Shown here piece after piece: positions 1-9,030 of a stretch of DNA of 64,000 nt. Position numbers and translations under genes: made by a program. Source of the DNA: DATFVA01 sp963711455 (GTDB lineage: Bacteria; Bacteroidota; Ignavibacteria; Ignavibacteriales; Ignavibacteriaceae); the NCBI GenBank assembly GCA_963711455.1, contig CAVQEH010000006.1, positions 372,001-436,000 of the forward strand, in the 5' to 3' direction. The notes below the pieces were generated by a model. The model was not told the DNA's origin, ran no database searches, and was given only the letters and a program-made list of their open reading frames with translations. The number at the start of each line of letters is the position of its first letter. Position 1 is the first letter of the stretch.

Positions 1-108
1 AGGAAACTGATAAACACAAAAAAACTGCCCGCAGAAAAGAAAGGAAAGCTCTGGTATATCAGGATCAGGGATGTTGAGAAATACATTAAAAATCTATCAG
101 AAGAATAG
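1..108 (+). CDS. C-terminal end of a small HTH/excisionase-like protein (partial)
   Basis: Frame 1 is open from the first base to a TAG at 106-108 and ends 2 bases before the pglZ start, so the two are probably co-transcribed. The 35 visible residues are basic, with the pattern LPAEKKGKLWYIRIRDVEKYIK. This resembles the last part of MerR/excisionase-type helix-turn-helix domains, where a 'K..G..W.I...D+..+I' wing and helix close the domain. Small DNA-binding genes are known inside BREX loci, so a regulator or accessory protein is plausible. The start and most of the gene lie outside the window and the family assignment is tentative. Confidence 0.5.
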   Translation, partial: RKLINTKKLPAEKKGKLWYIRIRDVEKYIKNLSEE

Positions 109-110
109 TA

Positions 111-2597
111 ATGGCGAAACTTATAGAATCATTAAATAAAATATTTGAAAAGCAGAGAATAGTCTTCTGGTACGATTCAAAAGCAGAATTTAGCAATAGA
201 TTCGATACTTTAGACTTGCCCGGAGTTGACAAAATAAAAATTCAGAACAATGAGTTCGGGATTAAATACAGGGTAATAAAGGAAGAACCAAAGAAAAAGT
301 TCTTAATTTATACAGATAAGCCGAAACCCGAAGACAAAGATAACTGGCTGCTGGATTTAAGTCTTGCTAATTATGAGTTCTCAGCCGAACGGAGTTCGCT
401 GCTGCTTCAGGAAATAGGCCTCCCGATAGAAAGGAAATTCTTTATCGACGAGCACATAAATTTCTTTAACAGCAAAAAACGGACAGAAGGGTTAGGAGAG
501 ATCTTAAATCTGGAAGATAGCGAAAATGCGATCACGTTAAAGATGATCTCGGTAATTACCGGCACTCAACCTGATCTTGAATATATATTATTCGAATTAT
601 TTGCTGAACTTCACCGGGATTCATCTGCAAAATATGATGAAATATTAAAATTTAATCTTGATACACATTTATGGAAGTTTATTGAGAAAAAATACAGCTA
701 TAAAAGCAGCCAGCCCACTTTAATGGACTTCTTAATGGAGGTGTTTTCCTCCTGTTTTAATTATTATATCCCGGATGCTAAGTCAACCTTAAATAAACAA
801 ACCATAATTTTACTAAATCATTGGTCGGATAATTCTAAGTATGCGATAAGTTTTAAGGACTTATCAGATAAAATAGCTACAGACCTGGATATTAAGGATA
901 AAATTAAATCTCTGGATTACCGGGATCTTTTAGATATCTATTTCTTTCAGCTTGTGGAACAGAAAATAGTAAAAGAATTTATCGATGATATACTAAATGA
1001 TAAAATAAGCTATAATGAAGCGACTTCAGTATTACAAAAAAGGGAAAATAAATTCTGGTATCCATTCTATAAAAATATCTACCTTGCTTTAAAATATTCT
1101 ATTGAGATTATAAATTTTATTAAAAATTCAAATTTGTTAATTGACTCACTTTTAGATGGAATTACAAGGTATGTTAATGACTTATATAAAATAGACTTTG
1201 CCTATAGAAAATTTATTTATCACTTCAATAATGCAGAACACATTGATGTTCTAAAATCATTATCTGAAAAAATTGAAAATATTTATTCAAATAGTTTCTT
1301 ACTGCGAATTAATGATTCCTGGCAAAGGCAGGTGGATGAATGTAAAGAATGGCAAATACCATCTGTAACATCCCAGCGGGAATTCTTCAATAAATATATA
1401 AAGACTTATTCTGAGGGTGATAAAAAGATATATGTTATAATTTCGGACGCCCTAAGATATGAAACAGCAACAGAATTGCACGACCGGCTTTTATCCCGCG
1501 ATAGGTTTCAATCCGAACTTGGTTATATGTTAGGTATGTTGCCAAGTTATACTCAGCTTGGAATGGCAGCATTATTGCCGAATCAGAAATTAAGCTACAA
1601 TGATAAATCAAGCACGGTATTCGTAGATGACAGGAATTCCTCTAGTACCAATCGCGAGAAAATACTGCAATTAAATTATAGCAATTCTGTGGCAATTCAA
1701 GCCCGTGATCTTCTAAAATTTACAAGGGATGAAGGGCGGGAGTTTGTTAAAAAGGCAAATATATTTTATATATATCATAATTCCATTGACGCAACCGGGG
1801 ATAATTTTAAGACCGAGAACGAGGTTTTTAATAAAACTGAAGAAGCGCTGGACGAGATTGAAAAAATAGTAAAGCAGATAACAAATTTTAACGGCACAAA
1901 TATTATAATAACAGCAGACCATGGGTATATTTATCAAAACAGGAAACTTGAGGAAAGTGATTTTTGCAAGATTGATGAACAAAATGAGGTCTATTTTAGT
2001 AACCGAAGGTTTATAATAGGGAAAAATCTTCTTGCTAATAACAGCGTAAGGAAGTTTACCTCAAAAGAGTTAGGACTGGATGATGATACTGAATTTTTGA
2101 TTGCTAAATCTATAAATAGAATAAGGGTGCAGGGCGGAGGCAATAAATATGTTCACGGAGGCGCTTCTCTGCAGGAAATTACAATTCCGGTTATTTCCTT
2201 CTCAAAAAGGCGCGAAAGCGACATTTCAAAAGTAGAAATTGACATTATAAAAACGCCCTCAAAAATAAGCAGTAATCAAATTGCTATTTATTTTTACCAG
2301 TCTGATATTATTGAAGAAAAGATATTGCCAAGGGAAATAAAAGCGGGATTTTACAGCAAGGATGATAAATTGATCTCGGATGAAGTTAAGTTGCTATTTA
2401 ATTCTACTGCTGTTGATGCAAGAGCTCGAGAACAAAAGCACAAATTTATTTTTAAGAGCGAAGCAACAAATTATAATAACCAGATAGTATTGCTAAAATT
2501 ACAGGAGAGAATTGAGGGTACTAATAAATTTAAGACTTATAAAGAAGATAGTTTTACTCTCAATATTTCCTTTGCAAGTGAATTTGATGATTTTTAA
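111..2597 (+). CDS. pglZ: BREX system alkaline-phosphatase-like protein PglZ
   Basis: 828 residues, the usual size for type 1 BREX PglZ. The PglZ/alkaline-phosphatase core lies in the C-terminal half: a metal-binding Asp in ISDALRYE (D446) and a second metal site in TADHGY (D603, H604). The N-terminal half is a helical, Lys/Glu-rich region typical of the family. PglZ is a core BREX protein that works with the PglX methyltransferase, BrxC ATPase and BrxB to mark host DNA and block phage replication; its phosphodiesterase or phosphatase role is not fully settled. brxL follows 27 bases downstream in the same direction, as in type 1 BREX. brxA, brxB, brxC and pglX are not in the window and are expected to the left. 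Confidence 0.93.
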   Translation: MAKLIESLNKIFEKQRIVFWYDSKAEFSNRFDTLDLPGVDKIKIQNNEFGIKYRVIKEEPKKKFLIYTDKPKPEDKDNWLLDLSLANYEFSAERSSLLLQEIGLPIERKFFIDEHINFFNSKKRTEGLGEILNLEDSENAITLKMISVITGTQPDLEYILFELFAELHRDSSAKYDEILKFNLDTHLWKFIEKKYSYKSSQPTLMDFLMEVFSSCFNYYIPDAKSTLNKQTIILLNHWSDNSKYAISFKDLSDKIATDLDIKDKIKSLDYRDLLDIYFFQLVEQKIVKEFIDDILNDKISYNEATSVLQKRENKFWYPFYKNIYLALKYSIEIINFIKNSNLLIDSLLDGITRYVNDLYKIDFAYRKFIYHFNNAEHIDVLKSLSEKIENIYSNSFLLRINDSWQRQVDECKEWQIPSVTSQREFFNKYIKTYSEGDKKIYVIISDALRYETATELHDRLLSRDRFQSELGYMLGMLPSYTQLGMAALLPNQKLSYNDKSSTVFVDDRNSSSTNREKILQLNYSNSVAIQARDLLKFTRDEGREFVKKANIFYIYHNSIDATGDNFKTENEVFNKTEEALDEIEKIVKQITNFNGTNIIITADHGYIYQNRKLEESDFCKIDEQNEVYFSNRRFIIGKNLLANNSVRKFTSKELGLDDDTEFLIAKSINRIRVQGGGNKYVHGGASLQEITIPVISFSKRRESDISKVEIDIIKTPSKISSNQIAIYFYQSDIIEEKILPREIKAGFYSKDDKLISDEVKLLFNSTAVDARAREQKHKFIFKSEATNYNNQIVLLKLQERIEGTNKFKTYKEDSFTLNISFASEFDDF

Positions 2598-2624
2598 AAA
2601 TGAAATTATAAAGAGATAAATATT

Positions 2625-4652
2625 ATGATCGACCTTGATAAAAAATTGAACCAGTATTTCGCCGGAAGAGTTGTAAGGAAAGATTTGACAAAGCAAATCC
2701 GGGAAGGAATAAATGTACCGGTATTTGTGTTGGAATATTTACTTGGAATGTACTGTGCTACAGATGATGAGGAAACTATAAAAGATGGTGTCGAAAAAGT
2801 AAAACAAATATTGGCAATCAATTATGTCAGGCCCGATGAAGCTGAAAAAACAAAAGCGCTTATCAAAGAGAAGGGAAGATATAAAGTCATTGATAAGGTA
2901 AGTGTTAGCCTGAATGAAAAACAGGATAGGTTTGAAGCAGTACTTTCCAATCTTGGTATTAAAGGATTGCATGTAAAACCTGGCTTTGTAAAGGAATATG
3001 AACGTCTTCTTGCCGGCGGGATCTGGTGCATATTGACGATAGACTATTTCTATGAAGAGGGTTCTAAAGATTCTCCATTTTTAATCAGTGAACTGAAGCC
3101 TATACAGATGCCGGGAATGTCGCTGGAAGAGCTATTTGCAGCGCGCGAACAATTTACTCTTGAAGAATGGATTGATTTATTAATTCGCAGCGTTGGAATG
3201 GAGCCCACTAACCTTGAAGAGAATACTAAATTACACTTATTAGCTCGTTTAATACCTTTTGTTGAAAACAATTATAATGTTTGCGAGCTGGGACCACGCG
3301 GAACAGGCAAATCCTATGTTTATGATGAGATATCTCCAAATTCAATTTTAATTTCCGGCGGTCAAACTACCGTTGCCAATTTATTTTATAACATGGCATC
3401 AAGGCAAATTGGTTTAGTTGGTTTGTGGGATGTTGTTGCTTTTGATGAAGTGGCAGGCATTAAATTTAAAGACAAAGACGGCGTTCAAATAATGAAAGGA
3501 TTTATGGCCAACGGCTCATTTGCCAGGGGCAAAGAACATATAAATGCAAACGCTTCCATGGTATTTGTTGGTAACATTAACGGATCAGTAGAAAACCTGG
3601 TAAAAACCTCCCATCTACTAGTTCCATTCCCTGATGAGATGATAGACACAGCATTTTTTGACCGCTTCCACCACTATATACCGGGATGGGAAGTGCCAAA
3701 AATGAGACCGGAGTTCTTCACAGATAATTACGGTTTCATAAGCGATTATCTGGCAGAGTGGATGAAGGGAATGCGAAAACATAATTTTTCTGATGCTATT
3801 TTTAAATATTTCAGGCTTGGTTCAGATTTAAATCAAAGAGATACAATTGCTGTAAGAAGAACTGTAAGCGGCCTGCTTAAATTGTTATATCCGAATGGAA
3901 AATTTGAAAAGGAAGATGTTAAAAAATGCTTGGAATATGCACTCGTTGGCAGAAGAAGAGTGAAAGAGCAATTGAAAAAAATTGGGGGAATGGAGTTTTA
4001 TGATGTTCATTTTAGCTACATAGATCCTGAGAACGATGAAGAAATACATATAGGTGTACCTGAAAGCGGTGGGTCAAATTTGATTCCCGAAGGAACATTG
4101 CCAAACGGATGTGCATTTACAGTAACAACCAATAGTAGTTCCGGGCATAAGGGGCTGTTAAGACTTGATCTGCAAACGATGCCTGGTTCTGGAAAATTTA
4201 GTGATACAGGATTTGGCAGCGGTACAATAATTAAGGAAGAAATTAAAGAAGCCATTAATTATTTAAAAGCCAACCTTAACCGGGTTTCATTAAATCTGAA
4301 GTACTCAGATATGGATTACCATTTAAAGGCTACTGACCTTAGTGGAATTGGTAATTTAAGCGGTATAGAACTTACAATATTTATTTCATTAGTATCAGGA
4401 ATTTTGGGGAAACCGGTATTATCGCAATTAGTAGTACTTGGTTCGATGAGCATAGGTGGAACAATAATCGGGACACAAAATCTTGGAAATTCACTCCAAA
4501 TTGCTTTTGACAGCGGAGCTAAAAAAGTGTTAATTCCGGCCATTGATATGGCACAAATAGGTAATGTGCCATCGGATCTTTATTCAAAATTCAGTTTGCT
4601 GGTTTACACTGATCCAATCAGTGCAGTTTTTAAGGCGCTGGGAGTGGAGTAA
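2625..4652 (+). CDS. brxL: BREX Lon-like AAA+ protein BrxL
   Basis: 675 residues, full length for BrxL. The AAA+ module has a Walker A GPRGTGKS at residues 223-230 and a Walker B VVAFDE around residues 270-275. The C-terminal 150 residues align by eye with the Lon protease fold (SLVSGILGKPV and KKVLIP match Lon landmarks). In that alignment the Lon general-base lysine falls on a serine (QNLGNSLQ) and the Ser position is shifted by one, so a working Ser-Lys protease dyad is doubtful. BrxL assembles into DNA-binding AAA+ rings and is needed for phage exclusion in type 1 BREX. It sits directly after pglZ, which fixes the system type. Confidence 0.93.
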   Translation: MIDLDKKLNQYFAGRVVRKDLTKQIREGINVPVFVLEYLLGMYCATDDEETIKDGVEKVKQILAINYVRPDEAEKTKALIKEKGRYKVIDKVSVSLNEKQDRFEAVLSNLGIKGLHVKPGFVKEYERLLAGGIWCILTIDYFYEEGSKDSPFLISELKPIQMPGMSLEELFAAREQFTLEEWIDLLIRSVGMEPTNLEENTKLHLLARLIPFVENNYNVCELGPRGTGKSYVYDEISPNSILISGGQTTVANLFYNMASRQIGLVGLWDVVAFDEVAGIKFKDKDGVQIMKGFMANGSFARGKEHINANASMVFVGNINGSVENLVKTSHLLVPFPDEMIDTAFFDRFHHYIPGWEVPKMRPEFFTDNYGFISDYLAEWMKGMRKHNFSDAIFKYFRLGSDLNQRDTIAVRRTVSGLLKLLYPNGKFEKEDVKKCLEYALVGRRRVKEQLKKIGGMEFYDVHFSYIDPENDEEIHIGVPESGGSNLIPEGTLPNGCAFTVTTNSSSGHKGLLRLDLQTMPGSGKFSDTGFGSGTIIKEEIKEAINYLKANLNRVSLNLKYSDMDYHLKATDLSGIGNLSGIELTIFISLVSGILGKPVLSQLVVLGSMSIGGTIIGTQNLGNSLQIAFDSGAKKVLIPAIDMAQIGNVPSDLYSKFSLLVYTDPISAVFKALGVE

Positions 4653-4677
4653 ATAATTTACAAGAAGTGTGCATATA

Positions 4678-5406
4678 ATGTTTAAGAATAAACCTTATTA
4701 TGAAGTAAACAGAGAAGAAAGATTTTATTGCTTTCTTTTAGGACACGCCTTGCTTAGTTCCAGGAAAACCTGTGAATTATTTTTCAAGCTAATTAGTGAG
4801 AAATGTAATCATAAACTTAATCCCGAAGATTTTGAATTCTATCTTGAAATAGCAGCACTGAGAGATTATTGGAATGATCTTGGTGATTCCAAAAAATATT
4901 TGGACGAGACTCATCAAAAAAGATTATCCATATTAGTTGAAATAATAAAAAATCAAATCCCTGATTCCCCTGTATCCCCGGAAGCAATAATTGAGGGAAA
5001 TGATTTCTTCTGGACTAAAGGAAATCCTAGAAAATTATGGAATCCTGGTCATTGGAACCTTAAAGAGATTGATTCAAGTGATTATAAGAATCTTCGGGAA
5101 GTTAAATGGGCATTTAATGCAAAGCCGGATATACTTGTAATTTCCGGATCTAATTGTCTATTTATTGAAGCGAAAATAGAATCAGGTATTGGGCAATACG
5201 GAGAAGGGAATAATCAGCTTGATACTCAAGAAACAATTGCTCATTTAATGAAACTTCTTATACCAACATTTAATGACAAGGAATTCAAGAATACTCTTTT
5301 AACAAAAAGCGGAAATGATGGAATTTTTTGGAAAGAGGTTCTTGAAACTTTAGTTGAAAATGAGATTGATGAATTTAGTTGGAAGTGCTTTAAAAAAGTA
5401 AAATAA
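4678..5406 (+). CDS. PD-(D/E)XK nuclease-like protein
   Basis: 242 residues from ATG 4678. A GTG at 4669 in the same frame is less likely because the AAGAAG ribosome-site-like motif at 4662-4667 would be only about 2 bases away. Near the middle is a PD-(D/E)XK-like core: AKPDILV (D151), then LFIEAKIE (E164, K166), followed by a Gln in GEGNNQLDTQ. D-x12-E-x-K is the arrangement of metal-dependent restriction-type nucleases. The N-terminal half is helical and has no recognised domain. It lies 25 bases after brxL on the same strand, so it may be a BREX cargo gene or the first gene of the neighbouring AIPR module. The exact family is not recognised. Confidence 0.6.
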   Translation: MFKNKPYYEVNREERFYCFLLGHALLSSRKTCELFFKLISEKCNHKLNPEDFEFYLEIAALRDYWNDLGDSKKYLDETHQKRLSILVEIIKNQIPDSPVSPEAIIEGNDFFWTKGNPRKLWNPGHWNLKEIDSSDYKNLREVKWAFNAKPDILVISGSNCLFIEAKIESGIGQYGEGNNQLDTQETIAHLMKLLIPTFNDKEFKNTLLTKSGNDGIFWKEVLETLVENEIDEFSWKCFKKVK

Positions 5407-5440
5407 CTCAAAAACATTTAGTTAAATAAAGGGATGCACA

Positions 5441-7207
5441 ATGCCAATAACCCAATCCGATAAAAAAGAACTGAACAAAATTTATAATGATTACTCTTCA
5501 AAATATGAAGGCAAAAAGGAAGATTATTTTGCACTAATATATCTTTCCAAAAAATTTAATAAGTCTATTGATGACATTTCAGGGAATGTAGCATTTGGAA
5601 ATAATGATTACGGCTTTGACGCATATTATATTGACAGGGAAACAAGAAATTTATATCTCTTTCAATTCAAATGGTCAGAGAATCATCTGCTCTTCAAAGA
5701 ATCATTAGAAAGAATCATCAGTAATGGATTAGAAAGAATATTTGGTGATCCTTACGAAGACCCCTCAATGGCATCATTACTAGTGAATTTAAAAACGGAC
5801 TTATTTGAGTACAAAAGTCTTATTGATAAAATTTATATACAGTTTGTTTTTAAGGGTGATGTTGAAGCAGCAGAAAAAAGTGCCGGACTTGATTACTTAA
5901 AAGAAGAATTAGAGAACAAGAAATGGATTATAGATAAATATTTTGGGGAAAAAAAAGTCGATCTGATCTTTGAATTTATATCAGATAAAAAATCTTCAAA
6001 ACGTACTAAATCGATAGAGACATTTGAACTTGAAGTTTCAAATTATATTGAGCATTCAAACAGTGATGGTCAGGAAATGTACATTGTGTTTGTCTCACTT
6101 TATGAGCTTGATAAAATTTATCAGACTCTTAATTTGAGATTCCTTAATCGGAATATTAGGGCAGGATTACCTGATGACAATCCACCTAACAGAAAAATAC
6201 GGGAAGCACTAACTGAAATTGTAATAAAAAAGAATGTTTCACCTGAAGTATTTCCATTTAATCACAACGGGATCACACTTGCAGTGGAAAGGATTGTTAC
6301 TACTGACCATAAGTTTGAAGTTAAAGTGCCTCGGTTGTTGAATGGTGCTCAGACAATAAAGTCAGTGAGAAAATTTTTAGAAGATAACACAAACCATCCG
6401 GAACTTGACAAGAATATATTTAAGCAGATTAAAGTTATTACAAAAATTGTTGTTGATACAGTTACTAGTGATTTTATTACAAAAGTCACTATTTGCAACA
6501 ACAGGCAAAATCCAGTTGAGCCTTGGCATTTAAGGGCTAATGATAAAATTCAATGCGATATTCAAGATAAGTTAATAAATGAATTAGGAATTTATTATTC
6601 GCGTCAGGAAAATGCTTTTGAAAATTTAACTGATTCAGATTTAGAGGAAATGGGGATTGAAGATTATAGAGATATCGAGATAAAACCTCTAGCGCGCACA
6701 TTTTTGGCTATTCAGGGAGAAGTAGATAAAATGTCAAGATTAACAGATGTTTTTGAAAATCAAAAAAATTATGAAGAAACATTTCGTGAATCCTATCTTC
6801 ATAGTGATAGTTCAAAACTTCTTTTATCTTATAAAGTATTATTGCTTTTGAACCCTGTAATCAGGCAAATGCGGGAATTTGGGCCCGATTACCTTTATTA
6901 TGGACTCGGGAGGGCAAGAAATTTGATCACTGCGCTTTTAATTCAAGGACTGTTAAATGATAGCAAATTGAGTCAACTCAAAGATTGGTACGGACAAAAA
7001 TTAACAAAGGAGACAGATTTCAAGGAATATCTTATTAAAATTGGGAAGAATAAAATTCTTTCTTTAATTAAGGATGTTTTGAAGGAAAATAATTATCGTG
7101 AAAAGCTTGATAACGAGAAATATTCTATTTTCAGAACTAAAGAGTTTTATAGAAGGTGCATGACCTTAGCTGATGAATGGTACAGTTGGAGTAAAAGGAG
7201 TATATAA
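5441..7207 (+). CDS. AIPR-family (abortive infection phage resistance) protein
   Basis: 588 residues. The central part (about 275-420) carries AIPR-family hallmarks: FPFNHNGITL, VPRLLNGAQTIKS and CNNRQNPVEPWHLRAND. The N-terminal 80 residues hold a restriction-endonuclease-like motif, GFDAYY (D60) followed by LFQFKW (Q75, K77), the D-x14-Q-x-K layout of Mrr/PD-(D/E)XK nucleases with Gln in place of Glu. AIPR proteins are named for lactococcal abortive-infection genes and often sit next to restriction or BREX genes. The stop codon directly abuts the start of the CBS-HEPN gene, so the two are very likely translated from one mRNA. DNA cleavage is inferred from the motif; the trigger is unknown. 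Confidence 0.8.
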   Translation: MPITQSDKKELNKIYNDYSSKYEGKKEDYFALIYLSKKFNKSIDDISGNVAFGNNDYGFDAYYIDRETRNLYLFQFKWSENHLLFKESLERIISNGLERIFGDPYEDPSMASLLVNLKTDLFEYKSLIDKIYIQFVFKGDVEAAEKSAGLDYLKEELENKKWIIDKYFGEKKVDLIFEFISDKKSSKRTKSIETFELEVSNYIEHSNSDGQEMYIVFVSLYELDKIYQTLNLRFLNRNIRAGLPDDNPPNRKIREALTEIVIKKNVSPEVFPFNHNGITLAVERIVTTDHKFEVKVPRLLNGAQTIKSVRKFLEDNTNHPELDKNIFKQIKVITKIVVDTVTSDFITKVTICNNRQNPVEPWHLRANDKIQCDIQDKLINELGIYYSRQENAFENLTDSDLEEMGIEDYRDIEIKPLARTFLAIQGEVDKMSRLTDVFENQKNYEETFRESYLHSDSSKLLLSYKVLLLLNPVIRQMREFGPDYLYYGLGRARNLITALLIQGLLNDSKLSQLKDWYGQKLTKETDFKEYLIKIGKNKILSLIKDVLKENNYREKLDNEKYSIFRTKEFYRRCMTLADEWYSWSKRSI

Positions 7208-8008
7208 ATGAAATATTTAAAATCTACGTCAGAGGATCTAAAGAATCTTTTTACACATGGTATTACAGTTAATTATATAGCAGAATCTTTTAGATCATTT
7301 GATTATACAGCTGACGCCATGACAGTCCATAGATTTATGAAAGAAAAGGAATATGATGTGGTAGGGATTAGAAAAAATGGTAAGATAGTTGGCTATGTTG
7401 AGCAGAATGAACTCAATAAGGGCCATTTAATGGATCATCTTAAGAGATTCAAAAACACAGATATAATTCCCTATACAACTTCTTTAACCAGCGTTTTTAA
7501 ATCATTCAGGCAAAAAAATAGATTATTTATCGAATCCTTCAATGATGTAAATGGGATAGTAACAAAAGGAGATTTGCAAAAACATCCTGTTAGGTTGTGG
7601 TTATTTGGAATTATTTCACTAGTAGAAATGCAGATGCTAAGAATAATTAGAGATTATTGTCCGGGAGAATCATGGAAAGAATATCTGAATAATACAAGAA
7701 AAGAACATATAATGGATATTTACAATAAAAGGGTTGAAAGAAATCAGCATATAGACCCCAACGAATGCCTAGAATTTTGTGATAAAAAGACTATCATTTT
7801 AAAGAACAAAAAAATCTTTGATGGATTCAATGGATTGACTAAATCAGGAACTAAAAAATTATTAGAAGAAACAGAAGATATTAGAAATGAACTAGCTCAC
7901 TCCCAGGACTATTTAGTAGGCGATTGGCCAAACATCTTTAATACTGTAGAGGAATTATTTAAGTTTCTTAAAAAATGTGAAAAAATAAATTATAATATTT
8001 CTTCTTAA
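7208..8008 (+). CDS. CBS-pair / HEPN-domain fusion protein, putative RNase effector
   Basis: 266 residues. Residues about 36-70 and 84-125 look like two CBS motifs (AMTVHRFMKEKEYDVVGI; then VNGIVTKGDL), a module that binds adenine nucleotides in many proteins. Residues about 127-262 are helical and contain RNELAHS (R226-x4-H231), the R-x4-H signature of HEPN ribonucleases, placed near the C-terminal helix as in that superfamily. HEPN RNases act in toxin-antitoxin, CRISPR and Abi systems by cutting RNA when released or triggered. The start abuts the AIPR stop with no gap, and the next gene begins 1 base after the stop. A nucleotide-sensing regulator fused to an RNase is the inferred function. 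Confidence 0.65.
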   Translation: MKYLKSTSEDLKNLFTHGITVNYIAESFRSFDYTADAMTVHRFMKEKEYDVVGIRKNGKIVGYVEQNELNKGHLMDHLKRFKNTDIIPYTTSLTSVFKSFRQKNRLFIESFNDVNGIVTKGDLQKHPVRLWLFGIISLVEMQMLRIIRDYCPGESWKEYLNNTRKEHIMDIYNKRVERNQHIDPNECLEFCDKKTIILKNKKIFDGFNGLTKSGTKKLLEETEDIRNELAHSQDYLVGDWPNIFNTVEELFKFLKKCEKINYNISS

Positions 8009-8009
8009 A

Positions 8010-8652
8010 ATGATGGACATAATTCTTGAAACAAAGAAAATAATTAATAAATATCACTTGATTGACTATCTTAATAGATTTCCCTGGTTAACAGGATATA
8101 TAGGAGATATAAATGCTAAAATCTGGTTCATAGGGGAAAACCCAAGCTGGAAAGGAGTTGATGATGTTGATAAGCATAATCCAGTTAAAAGTGAAAATCT
8201 TCAATGGAATTCTCATGTTGGAGATTGGCTGTTGCGTGATGCATTAACGGAGTGTGGTTTAAAGAAAGGTGAGCCAAGAAAAAATGAAGGATGGAAATGT
8301 TACATAACAAATGTTATAAAACTACCTGAAAAGGTGGAGAAAAGAAATAAAGATAAAAGAAAAAACAAAGATTATCTGACTAAACAAATCACCCAGTGGA
8401 TGCCGCTTTTACAACTTTCAAATCGATAGTGGCAATTCAACTGTATTAGTTGCAATGGGTAACACTACTTTCAAAATATTAAACCAGATGAAACAAGTGG
8501 GTCTTAAAACACCTTCACTCGATATCATTCCACACTATTCTTATATAATGTTTCGTCCCGATCCTGGAAGAAAACTTGGTCCAAGAGATCCGATCAGGAT
8601 AAAAGAGTATAAAGAAGAAGTTAAAAGAGTTAAGGATACGTATCTTGGATAA
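8010..8652 (+). pseudogene. Uracil-DNA-glycosylase-like protein, interrupted by a frameshift
   Basis: The first segment (8010-8429, 139 residues) has the UDG-superfamily motif IGENPSWKG (residues 41-49) and conserved GDWLLRDAL and YITNVIKLP stretches. It stops at TAG 8427-8429. The family continues in another frame: IDSGNSTVLVAMGNTTFKI matches the 'LVALGN..FK.L' strand and IPHYSYI takes the place of the usual H-P-S motif, ending at TAA 8650-8652. The shift lies between about 8400 and 8427. It could be a true mutation, a sequencing error or programmed frameshifting; no classic slippery heptamer was found. Joined, the protein would be about 210 residues. Small UDG-like enzymes occur in phage-defence islands. 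Confidence 0.65.
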
Positions 8653-8848
8653 GAAAAGGAATCTTCTTTCCATTGATGGCTGTCATTCCGGCTGGTTTTA
8701 TGTTTTAATTAACGAAGCGAAAAATTGGGAAGTCGGAATAGTAAACAATATAACCGAATTAAAAAGGTGGATAGAAACATCAAAGCATACAATGATCGAA
8801 ATTCCCATCGGTTTAAAACACAAAAGTAACACTTCGTGGCAGAGATAA
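8645..8848 (+). pseudogene. N-terminal fragment of a DUF429-family protein
   Basis: 67 residues beginning at TTG 8645, overlapping the end of the UDG-like frame by 8 bases. LSIDGCHSGWF and MIEIPIGL match the two N-terminal landmarks of DUF429 proteins, an RNase H-like fold (compare 'GID.....GW' and '.DIPIGL'). Full-length family members run well over 200 residues, so this copy is missing most of its body. A further 22 codons after the stop show no convincing family sequence. I read it as a decayed gene at the edge of the defence island. Confidence 0.6.
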
Positions 8849-9030
8849 ATCCCCCGGTTAAAGGCGCCAAATGGCTGGTACCTTCCGTGAATTCAATTAA
8901 TTTACGAAGAGTTATATAGAAACCTTCATAAAATCAATTTCAAAGAATGCAGTTATAATTTATAACGGTTATTGTTTGTTTTAACTTAATGCTTCTCTTT
9001 GAATGAATTGACTACAATTTTTCTTTCCTG

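Noticed and set aside
8400..8430. Programmed frameshift in the UDG-like gene
   Set aside because: No slippery heptamer or following stem was recognised in the shift window, so mutation or sequencing error is more likely.
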